A stretch of DNA of 49,945 nucleotides. Origin: Bacteroidales bacterium. GTDB taxonomy: Bacteria; Bacteroidota; Bacteroidia; Bacteroidales; WCHB1-69. Location: positions 1 to 49,945 of the forward strand of contig JAFYNM010000026.1 of assembly GCA_017549765.1 (NCBI GenBank). Direction: 5' to 3'. The position numbers and the translations under genes were made by a program. The notes below the pieces were generated by a model. The model worked only from the letters and a program-made list of their open reading frames with translations, did not search any database and was not told where the DNA came from. Of the stretch, positions 42,694-49,945 are shown one piece after another (the stretch's first letter is position 1; every line of letters starts with the position of its first letter).

Positions 42694-42754
42694 TTGTCAG
42701 TTGTCAGTTATCAGTTATCAGTTGTCAGTTGAGGGTTGGAAGTTGGGAGTTGGA
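42692..42754 (+). repeat. heptanucleotide array after the radical SAM gene
   Basis: Nine 7-bp units of the form AGTTNNN (AGTTGTC x2, AGTTATC x2, AGTTGTC, AGTTGAG, GGTTGGA, AGTTGGG, AGTTGGA). The first starts inside the stop codon TAG (42691-42693). The array is followed by a T-run, so it may also form part of a terminator. Confidence 0.85.
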
Positions 42755-42763
42755 AGTTTTTTT

Positions 42764-42786
42764 TTTGTGTCAGATTGTGTCACAAA
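42764..42786. promoter_or_regulatory. TTTGTG/CACAAA dyad with a doubled TGTGTCA
   Basis: TTTGTG (42764-42769) and CACAAA (42781-42786) are inverted, and TGTGTCA occurs twice 3 bp apart. The site ends 44 bp before the tracrRNA -33 element and could be an operator. Confidence 0.3.
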
Positions 42787-42829
42787 TTGTGGGTGGTTAA
42801 TTTTTCTTTAGGATTTTTTCGGTTTTTTG

Positions 42830-42860
42830 TTTGGAGATTTCAAATATTGTAGTATTTTTG
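42830..42860 (+). promoter_or_regulatory. promoter of the tracrRNA
   Basis: TTTG (42830-42833) and TATTTTTG (42853-42860) with a 19-bp spacer, an exact match to the Bacteroidota consensus. Transcription should begin near 42866, at the first base of the anti-repeat. Confidence 0.8.
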
Positions 42861-42865
42861 CAGCA

Positions 42866-42944
42866 CATTTTAAAGCAAATCACAATAAGGATTATTCCGT
42901 TGTGAAAACATTCAGAGCGGGGATTCACATTCTCGCTCTTTTTT
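42866..42944 (+). ncRNA. tracrRNA of the type II-C CRISPR system
   Basis: About 79 nt. The anti-repeat (42866-42885) is complementary to the 5' 22 nt of the repeat as read on the minus strand (GTTGTGATTTGC onward), missing one A, so it pairs with a crRNA transcribed leftwards. The nexus region AAGGATTATTCCGTTGTG (42887-42904) follows, which I recall from Bacteroidota II-C tracrRNAs. The 3' end is a terminator hairpin with a T-run. It lies directly before cas9 with the same polarity. Confidence 0.88.
42914..42944 (+). terminator. tracrRNA terminator hairpin
   Basis: AGAGCGGGGA (42914-42923) pairs with TTCTCGCTCT (42930-42939), 10 bp with two G-U pairs, loop TTCACA, then five T. The cas9 start codon is 18 nt beyond, so read-through could supply cas9 mRNA. 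Confidence 0.9.
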
Positions 42945-42961
42945 ATGAAAACTCTCTGAAC

Positions 42962-45900
42962 ATGAAAAAAATATTAGGATTAGACTTGGGTACGAACAGC
43001 ATCGGCTGGGCGGTGGTGAATGAAGCGGAAAATGCTAATGAGAAATCATCAATTGTAAAATTAGGAGTCAGAGTAAATCCTTTGACTGTTGATGAGTTGA
43101 CTAATTTTGAAAAAGGTAAAAGTATCACCACAAATGCCGACAGAACCCTTAAGCGTAGTATGCGTAGAAATCTTCAACGCTACAAGTTGCGCCGCGAGAA
43201 TCTTATTGAAGTACTGAAAAAGCATGGCTTTATTGACGACGTAACGATTCTGTCTGAAAATGGGAATAGAACAACTTTTGAAACATATCGGTTGCGTTCT
43301 AGGGCAGCGACTGAAGAGATATCTTTGTCTGAATTTGCTCGCGTGTTGTTGATGATTAATAAAAAGCGCGGTTACAAAAGTAGCCGCAAGGCTAAAAGTG
43401 CCGAGGAAGGACAACTGATAGATGGAATGGAAGTAGCAAAGCGGCTGTATGAAGAAGGCTTAACTCCTGGACAATTATCTTTACAGTTGTTGAAGAGTGG
43501 CAAGAAGCATCTACCTGAGTTTTATCGCTCTGATTTACAGAATGAATTTGATGCTGTGTGGGATCGTCAACGACAATATTATCCCGAAAAAATGTTAGAT
43601 ACTTTGAAGGAGGAACTAAAAGATAAGAACAAATCACAATCTTGGGCGATTTGTGCAAAGCCATTCAATCTTGTTGGTATCAATAGATCAACCAAAGGAC
43701 AAGAATTGAAACTTGAGAATTACCAGTGGAGAAATGATGCCATCTACAGACAATTGGGTTTGGAAGAATTAGCCATCGTATTGCAAGAAATCAATGGACA
43801 AATCAGCAATGCTAGTGGTTATTTAGGAGACATTAGTGATCGAAGTAAGGCTCTGTATTTCAATCACCAAACTGTTGGTCAGTATCAGATGACGCAGTTG
43901 GACAAAAATCCCAATGACGGCTTGAAAAATCAGGTGTTTTACCGTCAGGATTATCTTAATGAGTTCGAAACGATATGGGAGACTCAAGCGAAGTTTCATA
44001 AGGAACTGACGCCAGAACTCAAAAAGGAGATCCGCGATATTGTCATTTTCTATCAACGACCGCTCAAGTCACAAAAAGGATTGATTTCATTCTGTGAATT
44101 TGAGAGTCGGATAGTTGAAGTTGAGGTAGATGGGAAGAAAAAAATGAAGACCGTCGGTAGCCGTGTATGTCCTAAATCATCACCATTGTATCAGGAATTT
44201 AAGATTTGGCAAGTGCTGAACAATGTGCAGGTGAGCGGTAAGGAAATGAAGAGGCGATTTTTGTATCAGGAAGAGAAAGAGCTTCTTTTTTCCGAATTGA
44301 ACTATAGGGAGAAATTGTCAAAAACAGAAGTGTTGAAGCTATTGTTCGGCAATGCAAAGGATCTGGATTTGAACTACAAAGACTTGGATGGTAACCATAC
44401 ACAAGCTGAACTTTTCAAGGCCTACCAATCCATCATTGAAATGACGGGGCATGGTGACCATAATTTTGCGAAAATGTATTCCAAAGAAATACTGTCCTTA
44501 GTAACAGAAGTCTTTGCTGGATTGGGATTTGACACTGGAATCCTGTGTTTTGATTCCTCATTAGAGGGTCAAGCTTTAGAACGCCAGCCTATGTACATGC
44601 TTTGGCATCTGCTTTACTCCTTTGAGGGCGATAATTCCAAACTTGGCAATGAGAAACTGGTAGAGAAATTGAGTGAGCAATGCGGGTTTGACAAAGAAGC
44701 CGCTACCGTGCTGGCAAATGTGGTTTTCGAGCCTGATTATGGCAGTTTAAGTGCAAAGGCAATCCGCAAAATATTACCGCATTTGAAAGATGGATTGGAA
44801 TATAGTGTGGCGTGCGAGTATGCCGGATATAGACATTCTAAATCATCTCTCACTAAGGCGGAAATTGAGCAAAAGAAACTGAAAAACAGACTTGAACTTT
44901 TGCCCCGGAACAGCTTGCGAAATCCTGTGGTGGAGAAGATTTTGAACCAGATGGTGAACGTGGTCAATGCTATTGTTGATGAGTATGGAAAACCCGATGA
45001 AATTCGCATTGAATTAGCGCGAGAATTGAAAAAATCGGCCAAGGAACGCGAAGAGATGACCAAATCTATTGATAAGTCCACTCGATTACACGAAGAATAT
45101 GTGAAAGTATTGAAAGGTGAACCATTCTTCTTGGAACATGTGAGCCGCAATGACATTATTCGCTACAAATTGTATAAAGAACTTGAATCGAATGGTTATC
45201 ACACATTGTACACCAATACATACATACCACGCGAGAAACTATTCAGCAAAGAATTTGATATTGAACATATTATCCCGCAAGCCAAACTTTTCGATGATTC
45301 TTTTTCCAACAAAACATTGGAAGCTAGACAGGCCAATTTGGATAAATATAATGCAACGGCTTTCGATTTTGTTGCAACAAAATATGGTGATGAGTATGCT
45401 GAAGGTAATTACAAGTCACGCATTGAGAAATTGTATAAGGATGGTATAATTACCAGGACTAAGCGGGACAAGTTGTTGATGCGGGAGACGGATATACCAA
45501 GTGGCTTCATCAATCGTGATTTGCGTGACTCGCAATATATCGCAAAGAAAGCTAGGGAGATTTTGGAAGAGTTGGTGCGTTTTGTGGTTCCTACAACGGG
45601 CAGCGTGACGGATCGACTTCGCGAGGACTGGCAGTTGGTGGATGTGATGCAGGAACTTAACTGGGACAAATACAATAAATTGGGACTTACAGAAGTGATT
45701 GAAGGCCGAGACGGTCAGCGCATACGACATATCAAGGACTGGACTAAACGCAATGATCACCGTCACCATGCTATGGATGCGCTCACTATAGCCTTTACCA
45801 AACGAAGTTTCATCCAATATTTGAACAACCTGAATGCTCGCGTGCAAAAAGGTGTGGATGAGTATTTCGATTTGGATATGGTGGAATTGGCGGACTTGAG

Positions 45901-47257
45901 TAAAGAAAAACGGTCCTCTGTTATTTATGGAATTGAGAAAAAAGAACTTCATCGGGACGATCATGGAAAGTTACGTTTTAACCCACCCATGCCCATTGAT
46001 GAGTTCCGTGCCGAAGCGAAACGGCAGCTGGAAAGCACGATCGTCTCCATAAAAGCAAAGAATAAGGTGGTGACACGAAATATCAACAAAGCCAAGAATT
46101 TCGTGATATCTGAAATTATAAATAAGGATGGAAATAAGAAAAACATAAATGGTCAGTTGACCAAAACTCCTCGCGGACAGCTGCATTTAGAGACGGTTTA
46201 TGGCTGTGGCAAACAATACGCGACCAAAGAGGAAAAGGTTAACGCCTCGTTCAATGTCGCCAAAATAGAGACGGTGGCTAAGAAGTCTTATAGGGAGGCT
46301 TTGAGGGCTCGATTGATGCAGTATGACGGAGACCCGAAGAAAGCTTTCGCCGGGAAAAATTCTTTGGAAAAGAATCCGTTATGGCTGAACGAGTATCATA
46401 CCGTTAAAGTGCCTGAAAAGGTGAAAACTGTCACTTTTGAAAAGATTTATACCATTCGCAAGGAGATTTCTCCTGATTTGAAACTGGACAAAGTAGTGGA
46501 TGTGGGCATTCGCAGTATTCTGAAAGAACGATTGGCAGAGTTTGGGGGAGATGCTAAGAAAGCTTTCTCCAATTTGGATGAGAACCCTATATGGCTTAAC
46601 AAGGAAAAGGGTATTTCTATCAAGCGTGTTACAATCACGGGCATCAGCAATGCCGAAGCTTTGCATGACAAGCGCGATAAAGAAGGTCGCTTGATTCTTG
46701 ACGAACAAGGTAACAAGCAGCCTGTGGATTTTGTGAATACCGGCAACAACCATCATGTGGCCATCTATCGCAAGCCCGTGTTGGACAAAAACGGGATGCC
46801 GCAACTTGACGAGAATGGGCAACCGATATGTGAGTTGGACGAAAAGATTGTCTCCTTCTATGAAGCAACATCCCGTGCAATGGCGGGTGTTCCTATCATT
46901 GACAAAGAATATAATAAAGATAAAGGTTGGCAGTTCCTGTTCACAATGAAGCAGAACGAATACTTCGTTTTCCCTCGTTATGACCAAGATGGCAATATGG
47001 TGTTCAACCCGCTGGATTATGATGAGGAATGGTACAAAAATCCTGATAATTACGCCACTGTCAGTCCGAATTTGTTCAGAGTGCAGAAAATGACTAGTAA
47101 GGATTATTTCTTTCGACATCATTTAGAAACCACGGTGCTAGACCAAACTTCTTTAAAAGGCATAACATGGAAGCGATGTGGGTTGAGCGGTATTGCCAAC
47201 ATTCTCAAAGTCCGTGTCAACCATATCGGCAAGATCGTCTCGGTGGGCGAATATTAA
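42962..47257 (+). CDS. cas9: CRISPR-associated endonuclease Cas9, large type II-C form
   Basis: 1431 aa from the ATG at 42962 (MKKILGLDLGTNSIGWAVV). RuvC-I Asp8, an Arg-rich bridge helix (RRNLQRYKLRRENL), RuvC-II Glu684 (IRIELARELKK), HNH His769 in FDIEHIIPQAKLFDDSFSNKTL, and RuvC-III His936/Asp939 (HHAMDA) are all present, so both nuclease sites look intact. The C-terminal part contains a two-copy repeat (residues about 1113-1143 and 1185-1213, both ending NPxWLN) and the PAM-interacting domain. Earlier in-frame codons from 42827 overlap the tracrRNA and are not part of the protein. Base composition is visibly AT-richer than the core genes around it. Confidence 0.96.
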   Translation: MKKILGLDLGTNSIGWAVVNEAENANEKSSIVKLGVRVNPLTVDELTNFEKGKSITTNADRTLKRSMRRNLQRYKLRRENLIEVLKKHGFIDDVTILSENGNRTTFETYRLRSRAATEEISLSEFARVLLMINKKRGYKSSRKAKSAEEGQLIDGMEVAKRLYEEGLTPGQLSLQLLKSGKKHLPEFYRSDLQNEFDAVWDRQRQYYPEKMLDTLKEELKDKNKSQSWAICAKPFNLVGINRSTKGQELKLENYQWRNDAIYRQLGLEELAIVLQEINGQISNASGYLGDISDRSKALYFNHQTVGQYQMTQLDKNPNDGLKNQVFYRQDYLNEFETIWETQAKFHKELTPELKKEIRDIVIFYQRPLKSQKGLISFCEFESRIVEVEVDGKKKMKTVGSRVCPKSSPLYQEFKIWQVLNNVQVSGKEMKRRFLYQEEKELLFSELNYREKLSKTEVLKLLFGNAKDLDLNYKDLDGNHTQAELFKAYQSIIEMTGHGDHNFAKMYSKEILSLVTEVFAGLGFDTGILCFDSSLEGQALERQPMYMLWHLLYSFEGDNSKLGNEKLVEKLSEQCGFDKEAATVLANVVFEPDYGSLSAKAIRKILPHLKDGLEYSVACEYAGYRHSKSSLTKAEIEQKKLKNRLELLPRNSLRNPVVEKILNQMVNVVNAIVDEYGKPDEIRIELARELKKSAKEREEMTKSIDKSTRLHEEYVKVLKGEPFFLEHVSRNDIIRYKLYKELESNGYHTLYTNTYIPREKLFSKEFDIEHIIPQAKLFDDSFSNKTLEARQANLDKYNATAFDFVATKYGDEYAEGNYKSRIEKLYKDGIITRTKRDKLLMRETDIPSGFINRDLRDSQYIAKKAREILEELVRFVVPTTGSVTDRLREDWQLVDVMQELNWDKYNKLGLTEVIEGRDGQRIRHIKDWTKRNDHRHHAMDALTIAFTKRSFIQYLNNLNARVQKGVDEYFDLDMVELADLSKEKRSSVIYGIEKKELHRDDHGKLRFNPPMPIDEFRAEAKRQLESTIVSIKAKNKVVTRNINKAKNFVISEIINKDGNKKNINGQLTKTPRGQLHLETVYGCGKQYATKEEKVNASFNVAKIETVAKKSYREALRARLMQYDGDPKKAFAGKNSLEKNPLWLNEYHTVKVPEKVKTVTFEKIYTIRKEISPDLKLDKVVDVGIRSILKERLAEFGGDAKKAFSNLDENPIWLNKEKGISIKRVTITGISNAEALHDKRDKEGRLILDEQGNKQPVDFVNTGNNHHVAIYRKPVLDKNGMPQLDENGQPICELDEKIVSFYEATSRAMAGVPIIDKEYNKDKGWQFLFTMKQNEYFVFPRYDQDGNMVFNPLDYDEEWYKNPDNYATVSPNLFRVQKMTSKDYFFRHHLETTVLDQTSLKGITWKRCGLSGIANILKVRVNHIGKIVSVGEY

Positions 47258-47289
47258 GAACATTTTATTAATCTTAATTTTATTCAACT

Positions 47290-48120
47290 ATGAGTAACAT
47301 AAAACTATTTCAAGACAAAAAAATTCGTACCGTCTGGAACGAGACGGAAGAGCAGTGGTATTTTTCGGTATATGACGTTGTTGAAGCTTTGACGGATAGT
47401 AATGACCCAAAGCAATACATCAAAAGAATGCGTTCGCGCGACGACTCCTTAAATTTCAACTGGGGTACAATTTGTACCCCAGTTGAAATGATTGCTCTGG
47501 ATGGCAAAAGACGTAAAGTACAGTCAGCTAATGTTAAAGGCCTCTTTCGCATCATCCAATCCATTCCATCGCCCAAGGCTGAACCCTTCAAGCAGTGGTT
47601 GGCACAAGTGGGCTATGAGCGTATGCTGGAGATTGAGAATCCCGAACTGGCACAGGAACGCATGAAGGAACTCTACGAGAAGAAAGGATACCCGAAGGAC
47701 TGGATTGACAAGCGGTTGCGAGGCATCGCCATTCGCCAGAATTTGACAGACGAGTGGAAACGACGCGGGATTTCTTCCGAACAGGATTTCGCCATATTGA
47801 CGGCCGAAATCTCCAAGGCCACTTTCGGAATGACCCCTTCTGAATATAAGGAGTTCAAGGGCCTGACGAGGAAAAACCAGAATCTCCGTGATCACATGGA
47901 TGATTTGGAACTGATCTTCACGATGCTGGGCGAGCGTGTCACCACCGAAATATCGCAAAAAGAAGAGCCCGAAACTTTTGCAGAAAGCAAAAAGATAGCA
48001 AAACGAGGCGGTAAGGTGGCCGGAGTGGCGCGAGAAGAGACTGAAAAAGAATTGGGAAGAAGCGTCTCCACCCCAAATAACTTTTTGCCACCCTCGGAGC
48101 AACAAAAATCTCTAAAATAG
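47290..48120 (+). CDS. Bro-N / phage antirepressor-like protein inside the cas operon
   Basis: 276 aa, soluble. Residues about 5-105 form a Bro-N domain (IRTVWNETEEQWYFSVYDVVEALTDS, ANVKGLFRIIQSIPSPKAEPFKQWLA), a DNA-binding module of phage antirepressors and baculovirus BRO proteins. The rest follows a known standalone Bacteroidota architecture (LAQERMKELYEKKGYPKDWI, RGIAIRQNLTDEWKRRGI, DLELIFTMLGERVTTEISQ, RGGKVAGVAREETEKELGRSV). It starts 33 nt after cas9 and ends 1 nt before cas1, so it is almost certainly co-transcribed and perhaps translationally coupled to cas1. No integrase or other phage gene is nearby. Residues 55-67 are encoded by a long perfect palindrome. Confidence 0.85.
   Translation: MSNIKLFQDKKIRTVWNETEEQWYFSVYDVVEALTDSNDPKQYIKRMRSRDDSLNFNWGTICTPVEMIALDGKRRKVQSANVKGLFRIIQSIPSPKAEPFKQWLAQVGYERMLEIENPELAQERMKELYEKKGYPKDWIDKRLRGIAIRQNLTDEWKRRGISSEQDFAILTAEISKATFGMTPSEYKEFKGLTRKNQNLRDHMDDLELIFTMLGERVTTEISQKEEPETFAESKKIAKRGGKVAGVAREETEKELGRSVSTPNNFLPPSEQQKSLK
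47453..47489. repeat. perfect 37-bp palindrome inside the bro-N gene
   Basis: Left arm ATTTCAACTGGGGTACAA (47453-47470) and right arm 47472-47489 are exact reverse complements, 18 bp each, with a single central T. It can be a binding site for a dimeric protein or a very stable mRNA hairpin between the cas9 and cas1 coding regions. The core GGGGTACAA-T-TTGTACCCC is GC-rich. Confidence 0.95.
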
Positions 48121-48121
48121 T

Positions 48122-49389
<1,268 letters not shown>

Positions 49390-49481
49390 GAATGGAAAAA
49401 TTGTTGAAAAGGTTAAGTGGGAACCCCTTTATTAATCTGATTTTTTTGTTGAAATAATCGCTGTAAGTAATTGATAAACAA

Positions 49482-49517
49482 TGCAGACTGAATAACGTGT
49501 TGTTGATTCAGTCTGCA
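49482..49517 (-). repeat. inverted repeat at the cas2-proximal end of the array
   Basis: TGCAGACTGAAT (49482-49493), outside the array, is the reverse complement of ATTCAGTCTGCA (49506-49517) inside the first repeat, with a 12-nt loop. On the minus strand it forms a hairpin at the end of the last repeat, a plausible terminator for leftward crRNA transcription. Confidence 0.8.
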
Positions 49518-49945
49518 AAGATACATTTTAAAAGCAAATCACAACATGCAAGTACACAGAAGTATGTTGACAAGTGTTGTTGATTCAGTCTGCAAAGATA
49601 CATTTTAAAAGCAAATCACAACTCATCCTGCTGTCTGTCGCCGGGACATGGAGTTGTTGATTCAGTCTGCAAAGATACATTTTAAAAGCAAATCACAACT
49701 GTCGTTGTAGTTTCCGCTTATGAGCTTGGTTGTTGATTCAGTCTGCAAAGATACATTTTAAAAGCAAATCACAACCACCGGCAAGGTGAAAAGCAAAGCC
49801 CCTTGGTTGTTGATTCAGTCTGCAAAGATACATTTTAAAAGCAAATCACAACGTGCCAGATGTTGCGCACATTTGATATCTTGTTGTTGATTCAGTCTGC
49901 AAAGATACATTTTAAAAGCAAATCACAACAGGGCACAACGTACTA
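49499..49945 (-). CRISPR. type II-C CRISPR array, six repeats visible, continues past the window
   Basis: The 47-nt repeats start at 49499, 49576, 49653, 49729, 49806 and 49883 and are identical (plus strand GTTGTTGATTCAG to GCAAATCACAAC). Five complete spacers are 30, 30, 29, 30 and 30 nt, and a sixth is cut off at the window edge. On the minus strand the repeat begins GTTGTGATTTGC, typical of II-C, and pairs with the tracrRNA, so the crRNA strand is minus. Each repeat holds TATCTTTG on that strand, a Bacteroidota -7 box, in the context AAAATGTATCTTTGCAGAC. All spacers differ and I saw no match inside this window by eye. Confidence 0.98.

Noticed and set aside
42827-42961. In-frame N-terminal extension of Cas9
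   Set aside because: The extra codons cover the tracrRNA promoter, anti-repeat and terminator; the RuvC-I motif starts properly at the ATG at 42962.
47290-48120. Remnant prophage or insertion sequence between cas9 and cas1
   Set aside because: A single intact gene with operon-type spacing; no integrase, transposase, terminal inverted repeats or target duplications were seen.
49499-49945. Array transcribed on the plus strand, away from cas2
   Set aside because: The plus-strand tracrRNA contains the same sense as the plus-strand repeat, so only minus-strand crRNA can pair with it; the promoter core in the repeat also points left.

Overview
The window is a stretch of a Bacteroidales-type (phylum Bacteroidota) chromosome. 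Four things support this. Promoters carry the Bacteroidota -7 box TAnnTTTG, several with TTTG about 19-21 bp upstream, and Shine-Dalgarno sequences are weak. Family types restricted to or enriched in the phylum recur (TamL, DUF5606, DUF2795, DUF4199, DUF4249 beside a TonB-dependent receptor, FISUMP, GH92, a T9SS-like module). Lipoproteins are common. Energy metabolism looks anaerobic (2-oxoacid:ferredoxin oxidoreductases and methylmalonyl-CoA chemistry). I cannot name a genus.

Layout. 1-2142: korAB on the minus strand behind a well-formed promoter. 2.2-5.8 kb: four uncharacterised proteins. 5.8-13.7 kb: urocanate hydratase, a secreted GH92 alpha-mannosidase-like enzyme, a CPBP protease and a carboxyltransferase with a degenerate biotinyl domain. 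13.9-15.3 kb: a secreted FISUMP protein. 15.6-21.7 kb: a tight minus-strand run iorA-iorB-mreC-mreD-tamL, joining aromatic 2-oxoacid oxidation with cell-shape and outer-membrane assembly genes. 21.9-25.8 kb: tcdA, DUF2795, cobalamin adenosyltransferase, tRNA-Lys(CTT), a Cys-motif protein and a PARG-like macrodomain protein. 26.0-29.7 kb: rplS, then an operon of a methyltransferase-like membrane protein, methylmalonyl-CoA epimerase, DUF4199 and GT2. 29.7-38.3 kb: a metal-binding HMA protein with a His/Cys-repeat tail, dnaK, an acyltransferase, a patatin, a HEPN-like/CBS protein, uridine phosphorylase, birA and two lipoproteins. 38.3-42.7 kb: DUF4249 with its TonB-dependent receptor, and a radical SAM enzyme.

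42.7-49.9 kb is a visibly AT-richer accessory island: a complete type II-C CRISPR-Cas9 locus. In order it holds a tracrRNA with its own promoter and terminator, a large cas9 (1431 aa), a Bro-N/phage-antirepressor-like gene, cas1, cas2 and a CRISPR array of 47-nt repeats with 29-30-nt spacers that runs off the window. The bro-N gene is wedged between cas9 and cas1 (33 nt and 1 nt gaps), so it looks like part of the operon, and it contains a perfect 18-bp-arm palindrome. Each CRISPR repeat, read on the minus strand, contains a sequence nearly identical to this genome's own promoters, so every spacer may have its own promoter and the array would be read towards cas2. The tracrRNA unit occupies the leader of cas9, and no separate cas9 promoter is visible.

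A second system-level pattern is a family of heptanucleotide tandem arrays (invariant AACT every 7 bp, or AGTT on the gene strand). They begin at or inside the stop codon of at least five unrelated genes and always have the same orientation relative to the gene.
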